64,000 bases of DNA from Inia geoffrensis (lineage: Eukaryota > Chordata > Mammalia > Artiodactyla > Iniidae): positions 29,147,523 to 29,211,522 of the forward strand of contig CM070918.1 of the NCBI GenBank assembly GCA_036417435.1, written 5' to 3'. The position numbers and the translations under genes are program-made. This document shows, in pieces, positions 24,950 through 37,270 of the stretch. The notes under the pieces were generated by a model, which searched no databases, had not been told where the DNA came from, and saw nothing but the letters and a program-made list of their open reading frames with translations. Positions within the stretch are counted from its first letter, which is position 1, and each line of letters opens with the position of its first letter.

Positions 24950-25925
24950 CAAAAAAGCATCTCTATGCCAATGACTCTCAAGTTTAGTCTCCAGGAAAAA
25001 TGCCCTCACCAAACTCTAGACCCAAACAGCCAATACGGAGTTGCCATCTCTACCTGCATGCCTTATAGACATCTCAAACTCAACAGGTCCAACTGTTTGA
25101 TCTCCCACATGCATATACACACATGTTTTTATCTTAGTCTTATGCACCTCAGTAAATGACACCATGGTTTCTCCAGGGACTCATCTATGAAACTCCTCTC
25201 TCCACCCTGACATCCAAGCCATTAGCAAGATTGGTTGACTCTACTTCCCAAATACACCTCAAATCTACCCACCTCCGTTCTTCCCCAGTACTACTGTCAC
25301 CCCTGAAATATCACAAAATCCTCTTAGTTGGTCCCTCCATGGCTATTCTTGTCCTCCTTCCAAATGAGTCACCTCACTTCATTGAGAGTGATCTTTTTTA
25401 AAATGAAAAATTGTATCACATTACTCCTCTGATTAAAATATTTCTATGGCTCCCCCTCTTCTTTCAAAATAAAAAGCTAAAGTTCTTGGGCTACGATGCC
25501 AACACGGTGTAACTCCTGCCCTCCTCTGCAACTTTATCTCCTGCCTCTCTTCCTGTCACTTAATGTGGTCTAGTCAACCTGGCCTCCTCTTGGTTCCACA
25601 ACTATGCAAGCTCTTTAATACTTCCTGGCCTTAACACATGTAGTTCCATCTGCCTGGAAATCTCTTACCTCTGCTTTTCCCACGGTTGTCTCCTTTTACT
25701 CCAGTAAGGAACCCAGCCTTACTACCCTATCTACATAGTTTATTCACCTTCCCCATTCCAATCATACTCTACCATTTCACATGATTCATCTTTATAGACT
25801 TATAACAGTTTGCTTTTATCCATTTTTCCCTATCCTTTATAGCCTATGTTCTCCTCTAGCCTAGAAACCAGAGGTGGACTTGTTCCATGCCTGGAACATA
25901 ATCAATGCTCAGTAACCACCTAGTT
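24950..25925 (+). mobile_element. L2 LINE fragment
   Basis: Contains catctcaaactcaacaggtc, ttctatggctccccctcttc, and ctgcctggaaatctcttacc, ending aatcaatgctcagtaa. The short open frames within it are L2 remnants. Confidence 0.72.
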
Positions 25926-27119
25926 AATTAATAGCTACATAGATGAATGACTGACTTGCCCCAAATTCACAGTTGACAAGTACCAGGATTCAAACCCAGG
26001 CCTGCCCTTCTCCATAGTTCATGCTCTTAAGATTAACTGATGGTTTTTGGATTCAGAGCTGGTCATTGGCAAATTCATGTGTCTCCCTTTCACTCCATGA
26101 TGCCAGGAGTCCAGCATTCCCATGTTGCCATTCCCACTAAAGCTTTCGGGGTAGAGGCAGAATTCTAGGCACCCAACAGGAAGAGAGATGTGGGGGGACT
26201 CAGTGTACCCTCCAGGGCAGCTTTCTGGTCTAACCTATATACTGACAATTCTATATTATCCCCATCTGGGACACATACTCTGCTTCTATGGTTGGCACTG
26301 GGAAGGACACCCAACAGCTTTCCCAAAACCTTTCCACTCATCTGTGGGTCTCCAGAGACTAAGTCCTGATTAGGTTGGGCCATGAAAACTTTTAGACACT
26401 TTTTAGTGACCTAAGGAGCCTGTTACAAATAGTTTCTGTATCCCACACCATATGCTGTAGCCCCACCTGATTTCTAGGCAGCCATGGGGGCGCCTCTGAG
26501 CACACAGCCAACATCCTACATCAACAGGGTTTCAGCATCTCTCTATTTCTTTCTGTCCCAAAATATTACCTAAACCCATGAATGCCCTTCAGATACTGGC
26601 AGGTATAGCCCCAAAGTTCACACTGGATTATACCTCCAAAGGGCATCCTCAGCCTGTGGGGCATGGGGGTCGGTGGATAAATACTTCAGCTTCCTGTTCT
26701 TCAGAGCAACAGTTCCGTGGTGTGTCCTGAACCACAGAGGATTCCCAGGGAAACTGAATCCCCATTGCCCAATGTGGTAAATCACTCCATGATACATCTT
26801 TTATTGGCTTTTCCTTCTCTTTCTTTCTCTCTGCCTTCTCATTCTGCTTACTTGGATCATCCCACTATTAAACTACTTACCCCCGACTCTATATCTCAGG
26901 CTCTTCTTTCAGGAGAACCTAAATTAAGACAGACTCAATTCTTCTGTAATTGGTCACCACCCAAAAAACCACACCGTGTTTGCTGGGAACTCGAGATGAA
27001 AAGAAAATAAAAGCCAAGTGTTGGCTCAGAGCAGTGCTCAAATATGAGTAAGTTCGGAAAGACAGATCACTGCAATGCGAAGAAACCTTCCCAACTAAGT
27101 CAGTCCTTGGCCTTTGACC
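25926..27119. other. Intergenic, no gene
   Basis: Holds one possible LTR-like remnant; the rest is unassigned. Confidence 0.5.
26690..26935 (+). mobile_element. Possible LTR-like remnant
   Basis: The closing part (cccactattaaactacttac, then tatctcaggctcttctttc and gaacctaaattaagacag) resembles the R/U5 end of an old mammalian LTR. Family not identified. Confidence 0.3.
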
Positions 27120-27470
27120 ATCAGTGAGCTTGAACTTCTGAGGTTGTCACACTCTGCTTGAAAACATCCCGTAGCTTCCTGCCTCCCTTAGCCTGGCAGA
27201 TAAGCCTCTTATGATCTGACTCCAACTTACCCCTATAGCCTGACTGTTCTCTCTACAATGGTCCCAACAAATCTCTATACTCCCCAATTTCCAGTGGAAC
27301 ACCAGAACTTCCCCACCTTGAGACCTTTGCCTCCTATGCCTCCATCCACCTTGCACAGGAGCCATCCAGACAGGCCAGCGTCATGGTCATTCAACCTGTG
27401 CAGTCACACTGAGCCCCGCACAAAGAAGGGCCTCCATTCTTGGTTCATTGTTCTACTGTTACCATCTTAA
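27120..27470 (+). mobile_element. L2 LINE fragment
   Basis: Resembles L2 3' sequence: aaaacatcccgtagcttcct, cttatgatctgactccaact and ccttgagacctttgcctcc. Confidence 0.55.
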
Positions 27471-29539
27471 AATTCTCAATTATTTTTGGACAAGGGGCCT
27501 TGCGTTTCATTTTGCTCTGAGCCCTGAAGATTATGTAGCTAATCCTTCCTCCAGAGTATGAGTTGTGAGATTTGACTTTCAATTTACCCTGTAGGATTGT
27601 TAAGAAATTACCACATTACCTTATATCAGGGCAGAATCTCTTTCTCACCCTTCACCTCTTAGACCAAAATATATTTTAAAGTCAAAGGTGGATTATTTGA
27701 GAGAAGGAAAAAATTATTTCAAGGCTGCCTCTGCCCATTTTCTTAGTGAATTTGGAACCAAGGGCAAAGTTAATCCTAAAGTCCCCAGGAGTGTCACATA
27801 TTCCCAGGTATCCAAGAAATATTGTCAAAAAGTAGAGGTTTTACCTGTGAGTTACAAGGAGGGTAATTCCAAGAGTGCTCTCTTATACCTCCTTTGTTGA
27901 GTCTCAATATCTTATTTTAGTATTTTGCAGGTCTTTAAATACCCATGGTTTATTTATGAACTAAGGGTTATTAACTGTTTGAAACTTCATTAAGTCCCTC
28001 CCTGGGGATAGTCCCGGCTGAGGTCCTTTTAGATGATCCCTCCCTAAATATCTGTGTAATTTAGATTTAATAGAACAGTTTATTGTATGTTGATAAAATA
28101 ATAATGAATTAATAAAGCCTTCACTGAGACTTAGGTAACAGATACATAATCTCTCGTTGCTAAAGCGCCATGCAAATGTTTTTAATAATCAGCATTTAAT
28201 ATGCAGCAACCCAGATGTAAATCCAGCCTAAACACACATTTGGAAACTCATTTAAAGCAGCTAATGAGTTTCTTGGAGATGGGAAAACCTTGAGGCCAAA
28301 TGTGCTGCAGGACATCTGGTATCCTTGAGTCCCTCAAAGCCCAGTAGGGATCCTGGGTCCTTAGCTCAGGAAAAGCAGAGAACCCACTGTTGGAAGATGT
28401 CCCAGCTTCCTCTCCCCAACATTGGGGTTTGTAGATTCTTGCTGCTTCTGCTATGTATTTTTCAGTGCTCCACCAAGTAAATAAAGACACTGTAACCAGG
28501 TAATTTGAATGTCCATGTTTATTTAAAACGTTGCAAGAACAGCTACTGAGGAGCTTCACAGAGTGACCTCTGTCCAGACTTTTCCATATAGGTGGTCTGC
28601 ACCAAATATTTAGCCCAAATATTGCAATGAAGGTTATCCTTTATCCCCTTTTCTTATACCTTATTCTTAAAAGAAAGTTGATGCTTGGGTGGCTGACACT
28701 TGTGGTCATCTTGGATTTGCGCAAGAGGTCATATTTCAGGTTGGGATTTTCATGATCTTAGACAAATACCCAGGAGACGGATAGCCAAGTTGTCATGTTG
28801 AATCCATTCAGGAAGGCTCCCACTGCAACACTTCAAGAAAGCCAGCTCTCTTCATAGATAGAGACCTATAGTATGGCCAAACTGTCTCCACCACTGACCA
28901 GTCTCAATGCCTGTAGTTCCCACCATCATCACATTTCTTTGGGATTAACTGTAAAATCAGAAGTTGGTGAAGTGAGAGAAATGTTAGGTTTGAAACTACA
29001 AGACTTGATTCAAGGCTAACACACCATCTTCCTAGCTGTTGGCCCCTTGGGTCCCTCCCCTCCTGTGAGCCTAAAAGAGGACATTGGATTTTATGAACTT
29101 TCAGCTCCTGCATTCTGTCCCAGGGAAGTGAGACACTGGATTTCATTAGTAGCCATAATCATCCTAGCACTGGTTGAACATCTTTGCTCAATATGGAAAC
29201 ACCTTGGAAAGAAGACAGCCAAGCAGTAAGGGAGTGTCCATTCGCAAGACAGGCAATTCTGATGAAAACAAAAGATTGGGGAGTATTGGGAGGACAAGTT
29301 CTAGCATGACACCCCAGTGGGAAGCTCAGTGAGGGATGAGATGTGGACATCTTCAGAGCAAAGAGAATGAGGAAGGAAGGGAAGAATGACAAAGAAAAAA
29401 AAAACAACCCTCACTTTGTTGGCATTCTGGCCAAGAGTGGCCTCTGGTCACTGGGAATAAGACATCTCAGGTCTGTATGGTTCAGTCCAGAAGAACTTAG
29501 TACACAAGAGCCAGACTGCATTTGGAGGAATATTGCTTG

Positions 29540-29675
29540 ATACCCAATCCCAACAAGTTACTTAAACTCACTGTACCTTCATGTATTCATCTGGAAATTG
29601 GGACTATTAGTCCTTGGAGAGCTGTCATGAGAATCAAATGAGTTCATATATGTAAAACGTAGCTCAGCAAGGCTT
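29540..29675 (+). mobile_element. MIR fragment
   Basis: Contains aagttacttaaactcactgt, tcatctggaaattgggacta and tgagaatcaaatgagttcat. Confidence 0.65.
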
Positions 29676-30004
29676 TCTGTCACTGCTATTTCGCCTCTGC
29701 TGCTGTGATCCTATTTCTCGGTGAGTGGGGAGCAGGAAGTACAGGGAGAGGAAGCTGCAGCCCCCTTAGCTCTTACCACGCCTTCCTGCAGATCCTGTCA
29801 TTGTGTAGCCTGCTAGACCAGGGCTAATCCCTCAGACAATGACCTTGGGCAACATGAAAGGGATTTATAGACCAGCTGGCAACTCGTGCTGCTGCCTCCT
29901 ATGAAGGCATTTTGTCCTTAGAGGCCCTGAAATTCCAGGGAAGAAATTACAATGTCAGCTCTTAGCCTTGCCCCAAGCACCTGCCTAACACTCCTTGGCA
30001 TTTC

Positions 30005-30260
30005 CAGATGTGTATATACACAGTTGCACCGGGACACACAGGTTTGTAGGGACGCACATACACACATAGGAACACATGGTCACAGACATAAGCGCCTGTA
30101 CACGCCTATACAACTCTACGGAGAGAGAAATATATAAATACGCTTACACATATACACTTAGACAGAACAAGGTATACATACATGTATATGTAATACATAC
30201 AGACATATACTGATGTATAATCACAAAGAGACAAATATGCCCATGTATGTATCCACTAAT
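30005..30260. repeat. Degenerate CA/TA-rich low-complexity tract
   Basis: Many acaca, tatac and catgtata units without a regular period. It looks like an old, decayed microsatellite. Confidence 0.6.
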
Positions 30261-31689
30261 AATATGTCACTTGGCATACGGTTACACTGTCACAAACTGT
30301 ACATCCATGAACTGGACCACATGTCCAGCACCTTTAAGAAACTGAGAAACTAGGAAACCATGTCCCCAGCCTTAGTTCTAGCTTGAAGTCAACACTACAC
30401 AGACCCACTTTGGGGCTGTGCTGATGGCCCAGGGTGGAGGACAGAGGCAGGTCAGAGGAGACAGTGCCCTACAGGCTCTGGGAAGATCCAGCTGTCAGAG
30501 ACTTGCTGGCCTTGAGACCATGGAAGTGGTCTGCAAGCCAGTGGGCTAGGTAGGAGCATTCTGTTACTTAGGTCTCTGGCCGCCAAACCCAGCTTTTCCA
30601 CCATCTGTTGAAAAGGATTTTTTGAGAAGCTCCTGGCTGACCAAAGGGCAGAAGCAGCCACGAGTGTGACAAATTTTATCTTCATTGGACTCACTGGGGG
30701 AAGAAGAAACACAAATGGTTCACCAGGAGTCGGGGGTTGAGAGGTGGGGTGGAAGATGACTGGGGATGATCATGACGTTATGGTTTCTCCAGCATAGCTT
30801 TCACTGCTCCTGTGAGAAGTTCTGTCTGGGACATTTCTGCCATATTTCTCCCTGATGCTTTGTTGATCCTGAAACCCCCATCACTCTTTGTTCCCAGATG
30901 CCTTCTTGAGGCCACTTATGGCTTCCAGACCCAGGACCAACATCCTCACGCAGTGTCTATTACCTACTTCAAGATGACAACTTCTGCCTGCTGAATGAAG
31001 ATCACAGAGCCACCAATAAGAGAAACAGAAGGTTCCAAGCAGTGGCAAAGTGACCAGTTCTCTTCAAAGAGAGCTGTCAGCTCTCAGGAATTCCCCAAGT
31101 TGTCTGCCACCATAAAAAATAATTTATTGGAGGCCTCCATTCAAATGTACTTTGAATGGGTATATTTAGCATTAAGAGCTGTTACCACAAGGAGAGCTTG
31201 TGGAACAGGTACCTTTTAATGGAGAGCATTCGAAAATACTGTGCAGTCCTTGGACCTCTCATTAAACTGGGCTCCCAACTATGAGCTAGCTCAAATTCCA
31301 CGCCTGCCCAACCGCAGATGGAGATTCCTAAACAACCCGCCAGTTATGAGGAGCTTGTAGCAGGATTCATGCGTCATCCAAGGGCTGATCTGAATGGCCA
31401 TGATGTCTTAAGCAACTCTGGCGGGGGTGGGCAATGAATCTATGAAATAATGCAAGAGGTGCAGGACTTTGTAATAGGGAGTGGGTATTTGAGATGCAAA
31501 TCCTAGTGCCTAATCTGAAGGGAAGATTTTGTTCAGAGAATTGTTGGATCAGCTGTACCCTGCAAGTCTTCCCGTGTGCCGCCAATCCTCATGACCAGCC
31601 TCAGCTTCTCCTTCTGCCTCCCTTTCATGTGTTCCCCACCTGCAGTGTGGAAGGACTTAAGGGTCTGAGAACACAGCCAGTGTTCCCCA

Positions 31690-32025
31690 TTTCCATGGCT
31701 CTGTACTTACTGTTCCCTGAGCAAGTGCTCTAATCCTCTACTCCTCACCTGCTGGACTCCTACACATCATTCAAGTCTCAGTTTACGGAGCAACTCCTCC
31801 AAGTAAGCCTTCTTTTACCCACTTTTCCCGGAGATTAAGTGTCCTCTCTGAGCTCGTTGAGCACAATGTGAGAAGTTTTGCTTTCATCTCAATGTCTCCA
31901 GCTAGACTACATGAGCTTTTTAAGAAGAGTGAGTCTTTGTCTTGCTGTTTTTATACCCTTAACAGGGAGCATGGAGCCCGGTATGTAGCAAATGCTTAAT
32001 AAGTGTTCGCTGCATGCATGAGTTC
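31690..32025 (+). mobile_element. L2 LINE 3' fragment
   Basis: Includes cattcaagtctcagtttacg, aagccttcttttacccactt and tgtagcaaatgcttaataag, the L2 3' terminal pattern. Confidence 0.6.
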
Positions 32026-32039
32026 AGTGAATAAGAGGC

Positions 32040-32265
32040 AGCTGGTGTGGTAGTTAGGAGCCTGGGCTTTGAGCCAGGCTGCCTGGGTTCACATCCTGGT
32101 TTTGCCACTTATTAATAGACTTATCTTCTCTATACCTCAGCTTCCTCACCTGTAAAATGGGTATAACAATAGACCTGTTGTAAGGATTAAGTGATTTAAC
32201 ATATGTAAATGTTTAAATAGTGGCTCGTACATAGTAAGCATTCAACTCGTGTTAGCCATGAGTCC
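32040..32265 (+). mobile_element. MIR element, well preserved
   Basis: Contains ggagcctgggctttgagcca, ctcacctgtaaaatgggtat and gtaaggattaagtgatttaa, ending acatagtaagcattcaac. Confidence 0.85.
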
Positions 32266-32429
32266 AAATCCATCCCCATTTGAGCATTATCAGTGATTCT
32301 GAAGACCTCTCTACTAAGTCTATGCCAGAAGAGAAGCAAGAAGTGACTCTACTTGCCCTTTGAGTCCTGTAACAAGCCCTCCTCTAGGGTCCAAACACAC
32401 CTGATCTAGGCTGAGTGGACTTATTTACA

Positions 32430-32760
32430 AGGGCCTAGTTAATCATGTCCTTCTGTAATGTAAATGTCTTCTCATTATGCTAATGCAAGCACTAGACATG
32501 CAAATCCATAAGCATTTGCATGCCTAATGCAACAGTTCTTGTCCATCCTGTTCTGTTGCTATTTACTATCTAGTTTTTATGACCTATGGATTTCCAACCC
32601 TTTAAATTTATGTCAGCACCGTGACGTATCTGCAAGCAGCGACAGTTTTATGAGCACTAAAAAAGCTGCAACACACCACCACTAAATAGTAATGACATAA
32701 AGGGTAGCTGTAATGGCTCCTATTTTTATTACAATACCAAACCTCAGTATATTGCAATTA
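32430..32760. promoter_or_regulatory. Candidate conserved enhancer-like block
   Basis: Repeat-free, AT-rich and motif-dense. It has two facing POU octamers (32497-32505 and 32514-32522), a CRE-like gtgacgta near 32622, and ctatttttatta, a MEF2-like core. About 27 kb beyond the 3' end of CBLN1. Function is inference. Confidence 0.3.
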
Positions 32761-33104
32761 CCTCTACACTCAACCAGACCAAGCCACACTATACAGGAGC
32801 CAGCCCAGCAGGAGAGATGTGACCAGCAGTAGAGTTTCCAGGTCAAGCCATTCTGTAGTGCTAAGGAGATGAAGTCAACTACTGCGGCTGGAATTTCCTC
32901 TGAGAGTTCACTGGGCCTGCAAGGCAGAGATCTCCATCAGGAACAGATGTACCTGGATGTTGAGGTGGGTCTCACAAACCTCAGGTATTGCCTAGAGATG
33001 GTTCATAGGTTTTAGCCCTGCCACTCTCTGCCATCCCCCTGAAAAGGAAGAATAGAACGAAGGAAAAGTTGTCAGTACTACCAGGTCCCAGTCCCAGTTG
33101 AGCC

Positions 33105-33170
33105 ACTAACCTGCTGTGTGACCCTGAGCAGGTCCCTTCCCTCTCTGGGCCTCAGTTTCCCATCGGGAGG
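33105..33170 (+). mobile_element. MIR fragment
   Basis: Contains cctgctgtgtgaccctgagc and tctctgggcctcagtttccc, the MIR core. Confidence 0.7.
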
Positions 33171-33539
33171 GGTGGGGCTAAATGTCTCTAAGGGTGTTTC
33201 CAACTCCAACATTCTGGGATGGACTCTGTGGAAGATTCAAGCCCAAGATGTAGCCATTAATTTTCTCCAGAATGAAAATATATCCACCAGGACATTTTTA
33301 TGCCTGCTTTTATGAGTTCTGATTTTACACCTTAAAATAATAACATCTTGAATTTATTTTATGGCATTTTCCATCTAAAACACTTTTCTGTCTGTTATGG
33401 CAGTCATTCTCAGTGTCCCTGGAGAGCTGAGCCAGACAGGAATTATTCTTTCCATCGTGCAGGTAGGGAAACTGAGGCATGGAAAGAGGAAGGTTATATA
33501 ACACACCAGGGCCAACATTGGGATTAAAACCCAGGTCTT

Positions 33540-33760
33540 GGGCTTCCTTGGTGGTGCAGTGGTTGAGAGCCTGCCTGCCGATGCAGGGGACACGGGTTCG
33601 TGCCCAGGTCCGGGAAGATCCCACGTGCCGCGGAGCCGCTGGGCCCGTGAGCCATGGCCGCTGAGCCTGCGCGTCCGGAGCCTGTGCTCCACAACGGGAG
33701 AGGCCACAACAGTGGGAGGCCCGCGTACCGCAAAAACAAACAAACAAACAACAAAAAAAT
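33540..33760 (+). mobile_element. CHR-2-like SINE
   Basis: Head gggcttccttggtggtgcag, end cgcgtaccgcaaaaac and a CAAA-repeat tail. The 10-bp duplication cccaggtctt is at 33530-33539 and 33761-33770. Confidence 0.95.
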
Positions 33761-34408
33761 CCCAGGTCTTTATTGGTGGCCTTCTACTAAGCTATGTCTC
33801 CACCTCTCCAGTGGCTATCCCTTCCAGAATCTGTAAAATTGTCACTTGCTTAGCACAGTGAGAAGGAAGACAGAAAGGATCCTTGAAGGAGCTCCTCACC
33901 AGTGCCTTGAACTCCACCAGTGAGGCTTTCTTCATTTGGCTTCTGCTCTGTCCCTGGGAGAGGTAGTTTCCCGAGGCAGCTATCCATCACTAGCTTCTCA
34001 GAGTGGACTTGTTCACAGGATCACTTTCCCCAGGAGTAGATAGTTAAGGGCAAGCTTGGGTGGGCAGTTGGGTGGTACATCCGTTAGTATGGTATATCAG
34101 TTCAGTACATGGGGGCATTTTGGGGGGAGCAGAGGCCTGAACGGGGGATAGTAGCTGGCCAGAGAATATCAGGAGTGGAATGGGCTTGAGAGAGAGGGCA
34201 CACCACCCAGTCAAAGGCCAGTCCTCCTTTCATTTGCCCTCTAGGCCATGATGTCTTCTCAGGGTGAGAGGAGGTCCCATTGGCTCAGCTCAGTAGCTGG
34301 TACAGAGAAGGTGCTGAGTAAAACAACTTCTCCTGATCATCACTCAACTAAGGTAATTAAAATTTATCTGGAATTAAAAGCAATTGCTAGGACTGGCTGA
34401 AAGTTGGT

Positions 34409-34765
34409 GTTATGGACTGAATTGTATCCCCCCAAATTCATATGTTGAAGCCCTAACCCCCAAAGTGATTAGATTTGGCAGTAGGGCCTTTAAAGAGATA
34501 ATTAAGGTAAAATGATGCCATAAAGGCAGGGTTCTAATCCAATATGAGTGGTTTTCTTGTAAGAAGAGAGAGATGCTGGAGAGGCACACACAGAGGGAAG
34601 ACCTGTGAGGACACAGCCAGAAGGTGGTCACCTGCAAGCCAAGGAGAGAGGCCTCAGGAGAAACCAAACCTGTGCACACCTTGGTCTTGGACTTCCAGCC
34701 TCCAGGAGAGTGAGAAAGTAAATTTCTGTGGTTTAAGGCACTCAGTCTGTGGTAGTTTCTTATGG
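34409..34765 (+). mobile_element. MaLR-type LTR remnant (MST/MLT1-like)
   Basis: Starts tgttatggactgaattgtat, continues ttcatatgttgaagccctaa and taatccaatatgagtgg, and ends near ttaaggcactcagtctgtgg. Non-coding. Confidence 0.75.
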
Positions 34766-35192
34766 CTGTGGTTGGCTCCCTCAGAGTAAAAGCTGCAGCA
34801 GTAACCTTAACCCCACACTAAATAGAGATCTGTGACTTCAAAGGCTGAGGATATAAAATGACGGGGACAGGCAGACTTATCTTCAAGAAAGTATCTTAGA
34901 CACCTCAAAATCTCATGCATGGATGAATAGGATATTGGGAAAACTTCCCAGTAGACTGTAGGTAAAAAGCAGATAATAAAGAGGTGAAAAGCCCCAATAC
35001 ATGAAACTTCAGCAAACAAGTATTTACCCTAGTACCACATACTGGGGAGTAGTCACCCGGACGTGGGCACGTTTTTGGTGGGACTTAAGTTGTATCTCCC
35101 TTATGGTGTCTGAAATTAAATGTCCATCACCTTAGTAAGGCATTGTACTCTGGCATTAATGTAGTTGATTGAAGATTTCTGTATCACTTAGG

Positions 35193-35225
<33 letters not shown>

Positions 35226-36184
35226 GTAAGCAGCAGAAGTAAACTCTGCTCACATGGCTTTAACACAATGAGAATCCTGTAACAAAAGGATCCTGTTCAC
35301 AAGTCTAAGTGTTTTCAGGCAGAGCTGGAAGCAGAAGCTTAAACCGTATCACCAGCACATGGTTTTCTTCTGTGCTATCCTTGCAGATCCATATTCCTCT
35401 ACGTTAGCGTGCTTGTCTCAGGCTCCTCCCTTCTGAGCCCATAATGCCTGCTAGTGGCTCCAGAACATGTTTCCCTTCACAGAAGGCAGAGTGGGTGGTG
35501 AGTGATCAAAACACAACTAATGTCCACTCTGCTGTGACTCTCACAGGTAAATTCCTGGTGACAGCTCCCGAAAAGTAAGAGGAAAAGTAGAGGAAGACAG
35601 GTCTGGATGGGCCATGTGCTCTCAGTTGCATGTGACCAACCACCTGCACGATTGGGAAAATCAGCCTGTCCTTCAGGATCCAGCTCGAAAGTCACCGGGA
35701 AGCTTCTGGTTTCCAGCCTGCAATGCAAAGATCTTAGATATCATCATTCCCAGCCTAAAAATAAGAAGAAGCTAAACGAACTGAAAATAAATATATTTTC
35801 TTGGATCCATTAGAGAATATTTTTGAGACTGCAGGGCAAATGGATGTCCCAAAACCCGGGGCGGGGGGGGGCAGGTAAACACAGTGAACAAGCCAAAATC
35901 AGCTTCCTTGGAGCACAAGCCATTGGAGCCATAAGGTGGCAGGACATTTAAATGATAATTTTGGTGACTTGCTAGAAGATAAGCGTGGACTAGTTCGAGA
36001 GTAAAAAAATCATGGCGCCAAGGTCTTACAGAGCTCCTCGCATTTTCATGGGTGTTAACTGCAGGAACTCCACCATATCTTCATTGTGAAAAGCTAAGAC
36101 AAATCCCTCTTATTCCTGGCAAAGAGAGGGAGAAAGCAACATTTTGAAATATGCGCAGTTTATTCTCCATAACAAAGGCCTACT
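34766..36184. other. Intergenic, no gene
   Basis: Contains the poly-T tract and a short G-rich run near 35860. The rest is unassigned, and open frames are short. Confidence 0.5.
35199..35224. repeat. Poly-T tract
   Basis: About 25 T with no interruption. It could be the tail of a minus-strand retroelement, but no SINE, LINE or gene copy was recognised on its right side. Confidence 0.85.
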
Positions 36185-37020
36185 CTCTAGTTAAAAGAAC
36201 TTTTAACTAGAGCTTTGTCTCACACAGGCAGGCAGGTGATTACCCAACTGCTGCCCACGATTGCCTCTCTAGCTCACCTAAAGAAGGAGAGAAAAAAAGG
36301 TAACAAGTCCTTGTGAAGGTCACAGCCCGGGAACACAGGTCCACCATAACACTGGATTTAATCAGAAAATTATAGAATGCCTCCCTTCACCCATATCTTA
36401 CCACCACAATAACAGGGCTCCAGTGTAATAATAGTGGGTTATAGCTGAAAGACCTAGGAGAATCAGATTCTAATTAAAAAGGAGATTTTAGGAAAGACAA
36501 CAGGAGACACAAAAAATGTTACTAGAGGAATCTGAAATCCTTGACACCTATGTAAACATTAAATACGGACCATCACCTAGCCAGATTAATACAAAACCTC
36601 ACTGGTGCTAAAGACTTATTTACCTCAGTTCCTATTACCCAAAATACCATGTCTGGATTTTAACCAAAAATTACAAGACATTATAAAAGGCAAAAGAAAC
36701 ACAGTCTGAAGAAACAAGGCAAGCATCAGTACCAGACTCAGATGTGACACAGAACTGGGAATTATCAGACAAGAAATTTAAAATAACTATAATTAATATG
36801 TTAAGATCACTAATGGAAAAAAGTAGACACTGTGCAAGAACAAATGGGTAATGTAAACAGAAAGATGGAAACTCTAAGAAAGAATCAAAAAGAGATGCTA
36901 GAAATAAAAAGAAAAACTGTAATGGGAATAAAGAATGCATTTTATGGGCTCATCAATAGATTGGACACAAATGAGGAAAGAATCAATGAACTCAAAGATA
37001 AGTCAATAAAGACTTAACCT

Positions 37021-37270
37021 AGGACTTCCCTGGTGGTGCAGTGGTTAAGAATCTGCCTGCCAATGCAGGGGACACAGGTTTGAGCCCTGGTCTGGGAAGA
37101 TCCCACATGCTGCGGAGCAACTAAGCCCGTGTGCCACAACTACTGAAGCCCGCGTGCCTAGAGCCCACACTCCACAACAAGAGAAGCCCCTGCTTGCCTC
37201 AACTAGAGAAAGCCCGCACACAGCAATGAAGACCCAATGCACCCAAAACTAAATAATAAATAATTTTTTA
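37021..37270 (+). mobile_element. tRNA-Glu-derived SINE inside the second LINE-1
   Basis: The head is aggacttccctggtggtgca and the body has the cacaactactgaagcccgcg units. It ends in an A/T-rich tail (aaataataaataatttttt). A short duplication around aaagacttaa flanks it. Confidence 0.88.

Larger units (their letters stand above)
27471..31689. other. Intergenic, no gene
   Basis: Mostly unassigned unique DNA with one MIR and a degenerate CA/TA tract. The stretch 28080-28260 is AT-rich and includes a POU octamer-like catgcaaatg; it may be conserved. No gene. Confidence 0.5.
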
